The position numbers were made by a program, and so were the translations under genes. This document shows positions 21,878 through 29,747 of a stretch of 64,000 nt of DNA, piece by piece. Under the pieces are notes generated by a model. It searched no databases. It saw only the letters and a program-made list of their open reading frames with translations, and had not been told where the DNA came from. The stretch covers positions 1-64,000 of IMG/VR virus record IMGVR_UViG_3300023174_000151; one strand, given 5' to 3'. This DNA comes from a virus. Position 1 is the first letter of the stretch. Each line of letters begins with the position of its first letter.

Positions 21878-22491
21878 TGCCTAATCTTTTTGAAAGTTTT
21901 TTAAATCAAGTTAATCAAAAATATAAAGAGGCTGATAAAGCTACTGGTGGTTGGTTACCAGGGGGTGGTACTGCTTCTCCAGTAACTCGTAAAGCTCAAG
22001 AACTTACAAGATCAATCACGCCTGTAAACATTCGAGATAAAATTGCCATTCCTCTTTTAGATAAAGGTATTGAAAGCGGAATACTTCCTGCTGCTCCTGC
22101 AATGTTTGGACGGTATCTTAGTGGTACTAGTAATCCTTTAACGGTTTTACCAACTTCAATTAAACAAGATATTTCAAGACTTGTTTCCCAAAGTTCTGAT
22201 TATCCTGAACTTGTCAATACACAAAAGTCAAATACTCTTTTACCTGTGAACTGGGGATACGTAGACCGTGGTCCATCAACGTTAACGCTTGGGTCTTTTA
22301 CTGTAGATCCTCGTTTAAAAGAAGTTACTGATCGGTACAAATTCGATGATTTAGCAACAGATACACAAGAAGGAAATATTTATTCTGATGCACAAGAAGG
22401 CGGACTACCTGCTTCTTTCTTAATTAATTTTGCCTTGAATAAAGGGTTAATTACACCGCAAAGTGGTTACAACATTCAAGCAAAATATTAA
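21877..22491 (+). CDS. Hypothetical, virion-associated-like protein (204 aa)
   Basis: Not recognised. The Gly/Pro/Thr-rich start (DKATGGWLPGGGTASP) and the segment LTLGSFTVDPRLKEVTDRYKF, a strand-rich module ending in a Tyr/Asp motif, recall structural or ejected phage proteins. It is coupled to the upstream gene by a one-base overlap. The stop codon lies at the base of the first stem of the following structured region. Confidence 0.52.
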   Translation: MPNLFESFLNQVNQKYKEADKATGGWLPGGGTASPVTRKAQELTRSITPVNIRDKIAIPLLDKGIESGILPAAPAMFGRYLSGTSNPLTVLPTSIKQDISRLVSQSSDYPELVNTQKSNTLLPVNWGYVDRGPSTLTLGSFTVDPRLKEVTDRYKFDDLATDTQEGNIYSDAQEGGLPASFLINFALNKGLITPQSGYNIQAKY

Positions 22492-22716
22492 TGTAAAGGG
22501 CGACCCCAGACTTTCGGGGCGAGGTACATTTAATGCAGTTGACCTAGCTGCACCCTTTATATTTTTGGGACCTCCTTCTAGGCTATGGGCCTAACGAGTA
22601 TCCCGTATTGCGGGTCCCATCCCCGCTGGGTTCTTTAGCAAGATCAAAGAACGCACCCTCCCGTTTAGCCGGAAGTACACTGAACCCGATACTAATGCAG
22701 AGCAATGCAGAGCGGG
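22491..22716 (+). ncRNA. GC-rich multi-stem convergent spacer, candidate ncRNA
   Basis: Between two convergent genes, this spacer is more GC-rich than its surroundings and full of stems. First junction: TAAAGGG 22494-22500/CCCTTTA 22553-22559, CCCC/GGGG 22504-22519, TGCAG 22534-22538/CTGCA 22548-22552. Second: GGGACC 22567-22572/GGTCCC 22613-22618 with TAGGC/GCCTA inside. Then GTTCTTT 22630-22636/AAAGAAC 22646-22652 and CCCG 22685-22688/CGGG 22713-22716. The two first units loosely resemble tRNA-like three-way junctions lacking an anticodon arm. Strand and function unknown; a terminator role is also possible. Confidence 0.45.
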
Positions 22717-22726
22717 TACTCAATTA

Positions 22727-23398
22727 TTATACAGTTTCATTTGGAGTTTTCCAAAAGTAATCGTCTTGTTCTCCAAGCCTGCCCCACTTAGGTGCGTGTT
22801 CTACATCAAAATAACGTGTAGACACCTTGAAGTCTGGTGTCTTTAACTCATGGTTAGTTAAAGATGCGTCAACCATGCGACAGCGATTATTGGGATAAGC
22901 ACCAATTTGACCATTGTCCAGCTCCACGATGTTATGTGACTTGTGCTCGTCGGGGAATTCTGAGAAGTAGAAATCAGGTTCATTCCTATGCGGGTGGTAG
23001 TTGTCTACTGTAAATATATACCTACCACTCATGACTCCTGCGCTACGTGTCAGGACTTCAAAACCCATGTTATAGATTAAATTCTTTTCTACAATTGTAA
23101 TTCCGGTATCAAAACCATTCCAAAACTGTAGGTCTGTTAGTGCCAGATCTGGTGTAGGTGGTTTGGGTTTGTCCGGATGGTCTGGATCCCAGGATAAGAA
23201 TGCACTAATAGGTAGCTTGTCATACAAGGCACCATACTCGGTTAGGTATGTTTCAAAATAAAGGGCACGACCACTTAATGACTTACATGTTACCCAATAG
23301 CCAGGTGTGTACTCACCATAGCCATCACGTAGATCACGCAAGTACTCACGACGAACCCATACCTTGATAGGTGGGACGTTTGCAACAAGGGTTGTCAC
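22727..23398 (-). CDS. Hypothetical protein (223 aa), GTG start
   Basis: Unrecognised, aromatic-rich and beta-rich (IKVWVRREYLRDLRDGYGEY; LQFWNGFDTGITIVEKNLIY; SGRYIFTVDNYH). No membrane segment. The GTG start lies a few bases after a 9-bp hairpin. It is the last gene of the minus cluster 22727-25242. Confidence 0.58.
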   Translation of the reverse strand: MTTLVANVPPIKVWVRREYLRDLRDGYGEYTPGYWVTCKSLSGRALYFETYLTEYGALYDKLPISAFLSWDPDHPDKPKPPTPDLALTDLQFWNGFDTGITIVEKNLIYNMGFEVLTRSAGVMSGRYIFTVDNYHPHRNEPDFYFSEFPDEHKSHNIVELDNGQIGAYPNNRCRMVDASLTNHELKTPDFKVSTRYFDVEHAPKWGRLGEQDDYFWKTPNETV

Positions 23399-23402
23399 AG
23401 AA

Positions 23403-23427
23403 ATCTCTGATGTTTTATATCAGAGAT
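23403..23427 (-). promoter_or_regulatory. Hairpin directly upstream of GTG 23398
   Basis: ATCTCTGAT/ATCAGAGAT, a perfect 9-bp stem with a short A/T loop, ends about five bases before the start codon of the 223-aa gene. It could be a terminator for the preceding small gene (weak T-run) or a translational hairpin. Confidence 0.55.
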
Positions 23428-23433
23428 CCTACC

Positions 23434-23604
23434 TTACTTTTTCTTTTTAGGTGGTACTGCACCTTTCTTAGGCGGTACTGGTGCTCCCTTTTTGGGAGGT
23501 ACGGCACCTTTCTTAGGTGGTACTGGTGCTCCCTTCTTACCTGCTTCTTCTTTTCCTACTGGCACTAAACCTTTACCAGGAACAAACTTTTTTTCTACGG
23601 CCAT
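23434..23604 (-). CDS. Pro/Lys repeat small protein (56 aa)
   Basis: The product begins MAVEKKFVPGKGLVPVGKEE and then repeats the unit PPKKGA(P)V four times, ending in KKKK. It is strongly basic, low in complexity and likely unfolded, similar to histone-H1-like or DNA-compacting tails. The DNA also shows the repeat in both directions (GGTACTGCACC and GGTGCTCCC units). A palindrome AAGAGATATCTCTT lies three bases upstream of the ATG. Function unknown; binding to nucleic acid or an anionic surface is likely. Confidence 0.62.
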   Translation of the reverse strand: MAVEKKFVPGKGLVPVGKEEAGKKGAPVPPKKGAVPPKKGAPVPPKKGAVPPKKKK

Positions 23605-23636
23605 GATTAAGAGATATCTCTTATGTAAGTATACTA

Positions 23637-23837
23637 CTATTTATTGTCTTTGTAACGTCTTGCTGCACGTCCTGCTCTCTTTGCTTTTTCAGTGTTAGCA
23701 ACAAACTGTTTGCCTTGTTTACTACCAGCTCTTTTCTTTTGGTCTGTGTCTTCACGTTCTTCTGGTGACAGGGAAGCCCATGCCTTTTCTGGTAGGTAAC
23801 GTTTGGTATAACCTTTTTGAATTGCTTTATCAGACAT
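23637..23837 (-). CDS. Small basic protein (66 aa), possible DUF5872 partner
   Basis: TKRYLPEKAWASLSPEEREDTD followed by a basic tail. This KRYLPxKAW segment is, as far as I recall, found at the C-terminus of some DUF5872 proteins, here encoded as a separate gene that overlaps the DUF5872 gene by one base. Strongly basic and lacking a membrane segment. Confidence 0.6.
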   Translation of the reverse strand: MSDKAIQKGYTKRYLPEKAWASLSPEEREDTDQKKRAGSKQGKQFVANTEKAKRAGRAARRYKDNK

Positions 23838-24121
23838 TACTTACTCTCCTTATATTTTTTAGCAGCAGCTTTAGCTTTGCTGCGTTTTTCATACTCATCT
23901 TTAGTGCCCCATTTTTCTTTACCCCACTTCTCTAAATCTTTTTGCTTCTCACCTTTTCCCCCTTGGTAGCCACCACCTTTCTCTTTGTATTCACTGGCAA
24001 CCATTTGAGCTTTACGTGCAGACCATTGGCCTGGTTTACCTCCACTGGAACCAGCCATGATACGATTTTTGATACGTTCACGTAATTCTGGTTTGGTATA
24101 TTTGTTATCCTCTTGGGGCAT
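23837..24121 (-). CDS. DUF5872-like protein (94 aa)
   Basis: KYTKPELRERIKNRIMAGSS, GKPGQWSARKAQMVASEYK and a Gly-rich stretch before LEKWGKEKW match the DUF5872 family seen in phages and large DNA viruses. The function is unknown; the basic composition suggests nucleic-acid binding. Overlaps with both neighbours place it in a tight operon. Confidence 0.72.
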   Translation of the reverse strand: MPQEDNKYTKPELRERIKNRIMAGSSGGKPGQWSARKAQMVASEYKEKGGGYQGGKGEKQKDLEKWGKEKWGTKDEYEKRSKAKAAAKKYKESK

Positions 24122-24272
24122 TACGTTCTTGTTTTTGTTCCTTTAATATTTTATCCCACTTACATGGACGCAAGAACTTATCCCAGTCTTTTCCTGGGTC
24201 TGGGATTTTTTCTTCTAGTTCTAGAAAGAACTTTTCAAATCTTTCCGATTCGGAAGGCAACTGTATCGTCAT
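24105..24272 (-). CDS. Small hypothetical protein (55 aa)
   Basis: MTIQLPSESERFEKFFLELE then a basic end. The start at Met11 of the longer frame is preferred because the first ten residues overlap the upstream gene. Unrecognised. Part of the overlapping minus-strand cluster of tiny genes. Confidence 0.5.
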   Translation of the reverse strand: MTIQLPSESERFEKFFLELEEKIPDPGKDWDKFLRPCKWDKILKEQKQERNAPRG

Positions 24273-24453
24273 CTTTATCTTTGAGTTTTTGCATAATGTC
24301 ATTCATCTGATCCAAGGTGTCGATTCGACAGATGAGTTCAGAGATGGCACTAACAATTATAGGATGTTCAGTGCGTGCAGCAAAAGCTAATGCCTCACGT
24401 AAATGAGAGACTGATTCATCTAATGAACCTTTGACTTGACTGGAGAGTGCCAT
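24235..24453 (-). CDS. Small helical protein (72 aa)
   Basis: All-helical (SLDESVSHLREALAFAARTE, LICRIDTLDQMNDIMQKLKD), cytoplasmic, unrecognised. The 3' part overlaps the next gene in another frame. Confidence 0.56.
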   Translation of the reverse strand: MALSSQVKGSLDESVSHLREALAFAARTEHPIIVSAISELICRIDTLDQMNDIMQKLKDKDDDTVAFRIGKI

Positions 24454-24484
24454 GGTTGAGATTTATGGTATTCCTAGTATAGTT

Positions 24485-25075
24485 CTAACACCAAATCCAG
24501 CCAACTTGATAGGAATCAAAGTACGGATCTACGCCAAGTGCTTCCATTAATTCATGTACTAGGCGTCCTTTTCCATGGCGTCTACTGTCGGCTGCCTTGA
24601 TGTTGTCATCTACGACAATTAAAGTACCTGGACCAAGAAGGTTGTAGCCTGCAAACAGTTCCTTTAGATGATGGGAGGCTGGAGCCCAATCGTTATTCCA
24701 GTCAGTAATGTTGTAGGAATCTAGGTATAGAAGGTCTATTGGACCAAAGAGGGTGTCTAGTGTTTCAACGGAATCACCTTCTATTACCTTGGCATGTTTG
24801 GTGTTCTCACGAGCCAAGGCGCAAGCCGCTGGGTCGTTGTCAATTGAAATTAATTTTCCAGTGCCACGGATGTCGATGTAGTTGTCAAAAAGAAGGGTGG
24901 AGCAACCATCGCCTGTGTAGTTGTTTTCTTCTCGGTAGGTACCGGTCTCTACGATGAGTGGTTCTTTGGAGGTATCTAAGTATTGAAAGATTTTTTCAAA
25001 GGTTAATTGCCTGGCACCAAGACGTGTTTTGATTGGATCGAAGTAGTCATTCCAAGTGGTTTGAGTTGATTTCAT
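24485..25075 (-). CDS. Class I SAM-dependent methyltransferase (196 aa)
   Basis: Rossmann-type motifs in order: LIVETGTYR (motif I-like; the glycine-rich loop is short), LISIDNDPAACALAR (acidic ribose-binding residue), VIEGDSVETL, DLLYLDSYN and LIVVDDN. It resembles the Methyltransf_24/cephalosporin-hydroxylase-like group common in phages and cyanobacteria, which modify small molecules or glycans. The substrate cannot be read from the sequence. The glycosyltransferase at 29748 might act in the same surface-modification pathway (inference). Confidence 0.75.
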   Translation of the reverse strand: MKSTQTTWNDYFDPIKTRLGARQLTFEKIFQYLDTSKEPLIVETGTYREENNYTGDGCSTLLFDNYIDIRGTGKLISIDNDPAACALARENTKHAKVIEGDSVETLDTLFGPIDLLYLDSYNITDWNNDWAPASHHLKELFAGYNLLGPGTLIVVDDNIKAADSRRHGKGRLVHELMEALGVDPYFDSYQVGWIWC

Positions 25076-25077
25076 GG

Positions 25078-25242
25078 CTAGAGTTCTATGCGTGTGTAAA
25101 GGATCTGTAAGGATTGTAGCTCCTGTTCGTACGTATCTGCATCTGCTTTACTCACGTCTTGACATGCAAAGCCAAGTAGGCATTCGGATGTAGGGCGACC
25201 TTCATCAAGATCAAAATAGAAACGTGTCAAATCAATTGTCAT
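25078..25242 (-). CDS. Small hypothetical protein (54 aa)
   Basis: Encodes MTIDLTRFYFDLDEGRPTSE, then a helix QELQSLQILYTRIEL. It fills the gap between the methyltransferase start and the divergent nuclease gene, with its stop two bases before the methyltransferase ATG. Unrecognised. Confidence 0.52.
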   Translation of the reverse strand: MTIDLTRFYFDLDEGRPTSECLLGFACQDVSKADADTYEQELQSLQILYTRIEL

Positions 25243-25302
25243 GTAAGGTGAGCATCAATGTAAAAAATCTGTTACAGTTTTACTAATACATCTGCTCTTG
25301 CA

Positions 25303-26154
25303 ATGGCTGCTTTAAGCATAGTAGACGAGCTTACGGGTAAATACCAAGGGGATTCTGAGCTACTGGAGAAGTTAAACGAGAAGCCTGCACGAGTCACCAT
25401 CAATGGTAAGAGACATTATCACACTCCTTTTGTAACGGGACCGGCGCCATCGGTAACTACTATTTTAAGTGAGACTGCATCTGAGGCCAACAAACAAAAG
25501 TTGGAAATGTGGTCTAAGAATAATCCAGGCGTGAAGGAAGCTGCTGCTGAGAGGGGTACCAGTATTCACTATGGGATGGAACAATATTTGAAAGGGAATA
25601 AGACTCCGGATATACCCGAAGATTATTCTCCGTTCTGGGATGGTATGCCAAAAGTTCTTGATCAGTTTGAGGAGGTGTTATGGGCAGAGACTCCTATGTT
25701 GGAACACCATCAGTTCACACTTTCAAATGATGGTATTGGCAGGGTGTGGGGCCAGGATGAAGAGGGGCGTGCTTGGTGTGGTAGCCCAGATATCATTGGT
25801 GTAGCAAACGGAAAACTTACGTTGGCTGACTTAAAGACTAGTGTTAAGCCGTACTCACGGAACTGGCCAAAGAATGTAGAGAAGGGATCTCAGGAGTGGC
25901 GCGACTTGCTGGGAGGTAACCTCAAGTTTAAGAAAACGTTAAAGCAATTAGCAGCATATGACTTAGGTGTACAGCAAACGTTAGGCATGAAGGTACAGCA
26001 AGCAGCAATACTGGTATCTACACCAGAAAGAACTCAGGTCTTTAAGATTTCTCGTAACTTCTTGAATAAGATTCACGATGATTGGTATGCTGTAGTAAAT
26101 GAGTACTACACGCAGCTTGGTAATTGTAATGTGTATGATCCAGATTTGATTTAG
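25303..26154 (+). CDS. PD-(D/E)XK nuclease, RecB/Cas4-like phage exonuclease (283 aa)
   Basis: Motifs in order: AAAERGTSIHYGMEQYL (helix with the His seen in RecB-type nucleases), GSPDIIGVANGKLTLADLKT (catalytic Asp and the DxK signature), and QLAAYDLG (QxxxY). This is the usual pattern of phage RecB-family exonucleases acting in recombination or host DNA breakdown. It is the first gene of a + strand unit leading to the PrimPol-helicase. About 280 aa is normal for the family. Confidence 0.85.
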   Translation: MAALSIVDELTGKYQGDSELLEKLNEKPARVTINGKRHYHTPFVTGPAPSVTTILSETASEANKQKLEMWSKNNPGVKEAAAERGTSIHYGMEQYLKGNKTPDIPEDYSPFWDGMPKVLDQFEEVLWAETPMLEHHQFTLSNDGIGRVWGQDEEGRAWCGSPDIIGVANGKLTLADLKTSVKPYSRNWPKNVEKGSQEWRDLLGGNLKFKKTLKQLAAYDLGVQQTLGMKVQQAAILVSTPERTQVFKISRNFLNKIHDDWYAVVNEYYTQLGNCNVYDPDLI

Positions 26155-26175
26155 ATTGGGTGGGTAGATGAGGTA

Positions 26176-26460
26176 ATGCCTGTGTTATTAAGTTTTGTAA
26201 AGGTAAATATAGAGGCGATTATCAAATGGTTAAAGAAAGTTTGGTTTGAGGCAAAGCTTAAGGCGCGACTAGATATGATTGAATTCGAGAATCAGATTGA
26301 GGCTGAACAAGAACGTAAACAACAAGCTGAGCCTATCTATAGGGAGTACGCTCCTGATCCAGAAAAACAGACTGGTGAGTCCTTAAAGTTAGGTGGGGAG
26401 ATGCGTCTGTCTGCACCATGGGTTGTTGAGGACTCTGGTGAGGAGCATAAGGGTTACTGA
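26176..26460 (+). CDS. Small hypothetical protein (94 aa)
   Basis: The N-terminal helix (VNIEAIIKWLKKVWFEAKLK) is amphipathic and may lie on a membrane or partner. It is followed by a Glu/Gln-rich helix and a flexible end. Unrecognised. Located between nuclease and primase genes. Confidence 0.52.
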   Translation: MPVLLSFVKVNIEAIIKWLKKVWFEAKLKARLDMIEFENQIEAEQERKQQAEPIYREYAPDPEKQTGESLKLGGEMRLSAPWVVEDSGEEHKGY

Positions 26461-26530
26461 TCTATAGAATTCCACTGGTTTTCTTTGGGTATGCCAGCCG
26501 TAAGATTGTAAGACACCGAAAAAAAGAGCC

Positions 26531-26722
26531 ATGAACACCCACGTGATTAGCGTGGGCGAGTGGTCACAATCTCTACTTAACCGCATGGATAGTGCGGTGG
26601 AAGGGGATGTGTTTTGCTTGCCAACACCCATGCACCTACATATGTATGAATTAATAAAAGAACAGTATTTCGACCAGAAGCAGTTTAAAGTGGAAGTCAT
26701 TCAAACAAAGGCAGTAGCATGA
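26531..26722 (+). CDS. Small hypothetical protein (63 aa)
   Basis: Starts MNTHVISVGEWSQSLLNRMD. The first codons include a hairpin CCCACG/CGTGGG. The stop overlaps the ATG of the primase-helicase (ATGA), so translation is coupled. No family recognised. Confidence 0.56.
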   Translation: MNTHVISVGEWSQSLLNRMDSAVEGDVFCLPTPMHLHMYELIKEQYFDQKQFKVEVIQTKAVA

Positions 26723-29382
26723 CCAGTACAAGTCAAAAGGCAGTAAGGCCAGGTGAGATTAAGATTAGTTTAATACCGATTGATTGGCCTCTTACTCCGT
26801 TAGGACCAAATAAAGATCCGTATACACATGGGTGGCAACTGAAACCCTTTACTATCACAGAGATTGAAGATGAACTTGCTTCGGGACAATGTAAGGCTAT
26901 CGGATTGTTGGGCGGTCCTTTCTACAATCATCCTTATGGGTTGTGCTGGGTTGATGTTGATGGACCGAGCGTATTCGATCTCATTGAAAAAACAGCAGAG
27001 CTCCCATACGCTCAAGCATTGCCACCAACCCTGACTATATGTAGTGGAAAAGTAGGTCGTGAACGCCGTCTATACAAAGTAAGTCGTGATCATCAGAAGC
27101 ACTTCATACGAAATAAGTACACTTGGCACTCAGAAACCAACAAAGAAAAACTTGAAATCCTTTGGTCTAAACACCAAGGGGTGTTGATGGGTATGCATCC
27201 AGAGACTGAGGGTTATTTCACAAAAGACGGGTTGGGATTCGAGTGGGTACATAACTTGCCTGAGTTACCTGAATGGATCTTATCTGGAATCATTACTAAG
27301 AATGCAAGGCAAGGTAAGCCATCCGTCGAAACTTCTCGCGTCGTAGGCCCAGGGTTTGTTATTGAAGCTGAGATGGGTCTCGAACGAGATATCCAATTGG
27401 CAAAAGAGGCTACATGGGGTATGCCACCAGAGGCTGCCGATGACTATGACATCTGGTTAACGGTAGGTCAGACATTACATTCCTTAGACGAATCTTTGCT
27501 TGATGAATGGGATGAATGGTCTAAACAGTCGCCTAAATATAAGGAAGGTGTATGTCACAGTCGTTGGCTTGGCTTTAATAAGCAGGGTGGACGTGGTGTC
27601 GGATCTCTTATTTTTATGGCAAAAGAACAAGGGTGGTCACCGTCTCAAGAACACCGCGCCATGAGCGTAGACGATTCAACCTTAGAACATATAGCAAAAC
27701 AACTTGCGGAAATGCAAAACACATTTGAGTATACACAGCAACAACAAGTGGAAGATCAACTGATAACAGTTGTTCCTATGTCAAGCAAAGAGGAAAAAAA
27801 GAAAAGGACTAGACGCACAAAAGAAGGTGATGGTGATAAGCCACCTAGGAACAGGGCTGCCAATGAAATTGCCGATAACATAATGGCACTTTATGGTGAG
27901 CACCTTAAGTACAGCGAACAACATGGCTGCTTCTATCTATATGAATACCGTTCTAAAGGCGTGTGGTGTAGCCTGTCAGATAACGAAATGAAAGGCTCGG
28001 TAAAAGATAAGATTGAATATGTGAAAGGTGAGCTGTTGCCTAATGGTTACAGTATGTCCATGATTACAGATGTTGTAGAACAACTACGCATCTCCCTTCT
28101 GGATGACGATTGGTATGAAGGTTCAGACTATTTGTTATTCACTAATGGCATCTTGGATGTACAAACGCGAGAACTGCTGCCTTTTAATTGGAAACTACAT
28201 ATGACACAACAGTTGCCATATGAATATGATCCAGGGGCAGATTGTGAACATATCATTAAGTGGTTGAAGGGTACACAAGCTAATGATTGGGGTCGCGTTC
28301 AAGTGTTAAGGGCTTGGCTTCGTGCTGTACTACTTAGTCACTCAGAGATACAGAAGTTTGTTGAAGTTGTAGGTCCAGGTAAATCAGGTAAATCGACGTA
28401 TGCAAACTTGGCACATGCACTGGTAGGACAAGACAATGCTATGACGTCTAGCCTGGAGCACATTGAGAAGAATAGGTTCGAGACAGCGAACTTATATAAG
28501 AAGAAGTTGGTATTGTTTAATGATGTTGAACGATATGGCGGTTCGGTAGCCATGTTAAAAGGCTTGACTGGTGGTGACTTAATACGTAAGGAACGTAAGT
28601 TTCAATCTGGGTCCCAGAATCCGTTTAAGTTTTCTGGTCTCGTCATAATTACAGCTAACGAACCTATTCAGACAACAGACCCTACTTCTGGTTTGGCTCG
28701 TAGACGCCTGACGATACCATTTGATAAACCATTTAAAGGTAGTTCGGCAGAGCAACGTATCCTTATTGATATGAACGATAAAGGTAAGCCGTACGGAGAT
28801 TTTGCTTCTTTGCTTCCAGGGTTGGTTAACTGGTTACTTGATATGTCGGAAGTAGAGATGCGTGAATACCTTATGGAAACAACAACGAAAGTACCGTTTT
28901 TTGCTAAGCACAATAAAGAACAGATCTTGAAATCAAATTCGTTATTGGATTGGATGGAACATTGTGTTGTTTTTGATGTAGGTGCTGTTTGTCAAATAGG
29001 ACAAAAAAAACTTGCACCGCGAGAAACTAGTACAGTATATGTTAATGCTGGTTGGCAGTTATATCCAAACTATTGTGAGTTCTCTACTGGATCTGGTAAC
29101 AATATAATGTCTCGTTCTAGGTTTGAAAATAATTTCTTGGATGCATGTAAGCACCAGTTGGGGTTAAATGTTTATAAATTTAAACAAGGTAATACTTGGT
29201 TGTTTGGTAATGTTGCTTGTCGTGCCGAGGCTTCTCAGAAACATTCAGACTATCCTTCTATTATTGAAGTGGGTTTGAATAAGGCTAAATGGTTAGAACA
29301 TTATGGAGAAACACTAATTAAGGAAACTGATGAGACAATAGAGATTGGTGAAGAACAAACGTGGGACATGGTAAGCATATGA
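26719..29382 (+). CDS. PrimPol-D5-type primase-helicase (887 aa)
   Basis: N-terminal bifunctional primase-polymerase domain: GLCWVDVDG with DxD near residue 75, TICSGKVGRERRLYKV (basic SxxR-type motif) and EILWSKHQGVLMG. A PriCT-like helical region follows (about 230-320), then a Lys/Arg-rich linker. The D5-like helicase domain has Walker A GPGKSGKST, Walker B LVLFNDVE, GGDLIRKERK and VIITANEP...LARRR (sensor and arginine finger). It makes primers and unwinds DNA at the phage fork, together with the polymerase and SSB encoded at 11-14.5 kb. The stop overlaps the speD start. Confidence 0.9.
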   Translation: MTSTSQKAVRPGEIKISLIPIDWPLTPLGPNKDPYTHGWQLKPFTITEIEDELASGQCKAIGLLGGPFYNHPYGLCWVDVDGPSVFDLIEKTAELPYAQALPPTLTICSGKVGRERRLYKVSRDHQKHFIRNKYTWHSETNKEKLEILWSKHQGVLMGMHPETEGYFTKDGLGFEWVHNLPELPEWILSGIITKNARQGKPSVETSRVVGPGFVIEAEMGLERDIQLAKEATWGMPPEAADDYDIWLTVGQTLHSLDESLLDEWDEWSKQSPKYKEGVCHSRWLGFNKQGGRGVGSLIFMAKEQGWSPSQEHRAMSVDDSTLEHIAKQLAEMQNTFEYTQQQQVEDQLITVVPMSSKEEKKKRTRRTKEGDGDKPPRNRAANEIADNIMALYGEHLKYSEQHGCFYLYEYRSKGVWCSLSDNEMKGSVKDKIEYVKGELLPNGYSMSMITDVVEQLRISLLDDDWYEGSDYLLFTNGILDVQTRELLPFNWKLHMTQQLPYEYDPGADCEHIIKWLKGTQANDWGRVQVLRAWLRAVLLSHSEIQKFVEVVGPGKSGKSTYANLAHALVGQDNAMTSSLEHIEKNRFETANLYKKKLVLFNDVERYGGSVAMLKGLTGGDLIRKERKFQSGSQNPFKFSGLVIITANEPIQTTDPTSGLARRRLTIPFDKPFKGSSAEQRILIDMNDKGKPYGDFASLLPGLVNWLLDMSEVEMREYLMETTTKVPFFAKHNKEQILKSNSLLDWMEHCVVFDVGAVCQIGQKKLAPRETSTVYVNAGWQLYPNYCEFSTGSGNNIMSRSRFENNFLDACKHQLGLNVYKFKQGNTWLFGNVACRAEASQKHSDYPSIIEVGLNKAKWLEHYGETLIKETDETIEIGEEQTWDMVSI

Positions 29383-29711
29383 TTCTTGATCTGTACGGTT
29401 GCCCCCGTGAGATTCTGGATGACTACGACTATTTGCAGGAGGTGATGGAGACAGCCATAAGCATGTCTGGCGCTACCTTATTGCGTATTTTTGGAGAGAA
29501 GTTTAGTCCGCAAGGCGTCACACTATTGGCATTACTTGCGGAATCTCATGCCTCTATTCATACGTGGCCGGAGCAAGGCTATGCTGCTGTTGATTTATAT
29601 ACTTGTAATCCAGAAGGTGTGACCCCACATAAGGCGGTGGAATACATAAAAGAAAAGTTGGGTGCAACAGACGTAAAAGAACAAGAGGTAGAGCGTCAAA
29701 CTACTCTATAA
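29379..29711 (+). CDS. speD: S-adenosylmethionine decarboxylase proenzyme (110 aa)
   Basis: ESHASIHTWPEQGYAAVDLYT contains the Glu-Ser site at which prokaryotic SpeD cleaves itself to form the pyruvoyl group, with the catalytic His and Cys (YTCN) nearby. Length is typical. The enzyme supplies decarboxylated SAM for spermidine synthesis; polyamines help compact phage DNA, and speD is known from cyanophages. ATG 29379 overlaps the primase stop (ATGA), so both are expressed together. Confidence 0.9.
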   Translation: MILDLYGCPREILDDYDYLQEVMETAISMSGATLLRIFGEKFSPQGVTLLALLAESHASIHTWPEQGYAAVDLYTCNPEGVTPHKAVEYIKEKLGATDVKEQEVERQTTL

Positions 29712-29747
29712 ATACGATATATTACATACAGTTAAACACATTTGAAC

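Noticed and set aside
22567-22619. tRNA gene in the convergent spacer
   Set aside because: There is a 6-7-bp closing stem and an anticodon-like loop (CTATGGG), but total length (about 53 nt) is too short, the T arm conflicts with the closing stem, and there is no TTCRA loop.
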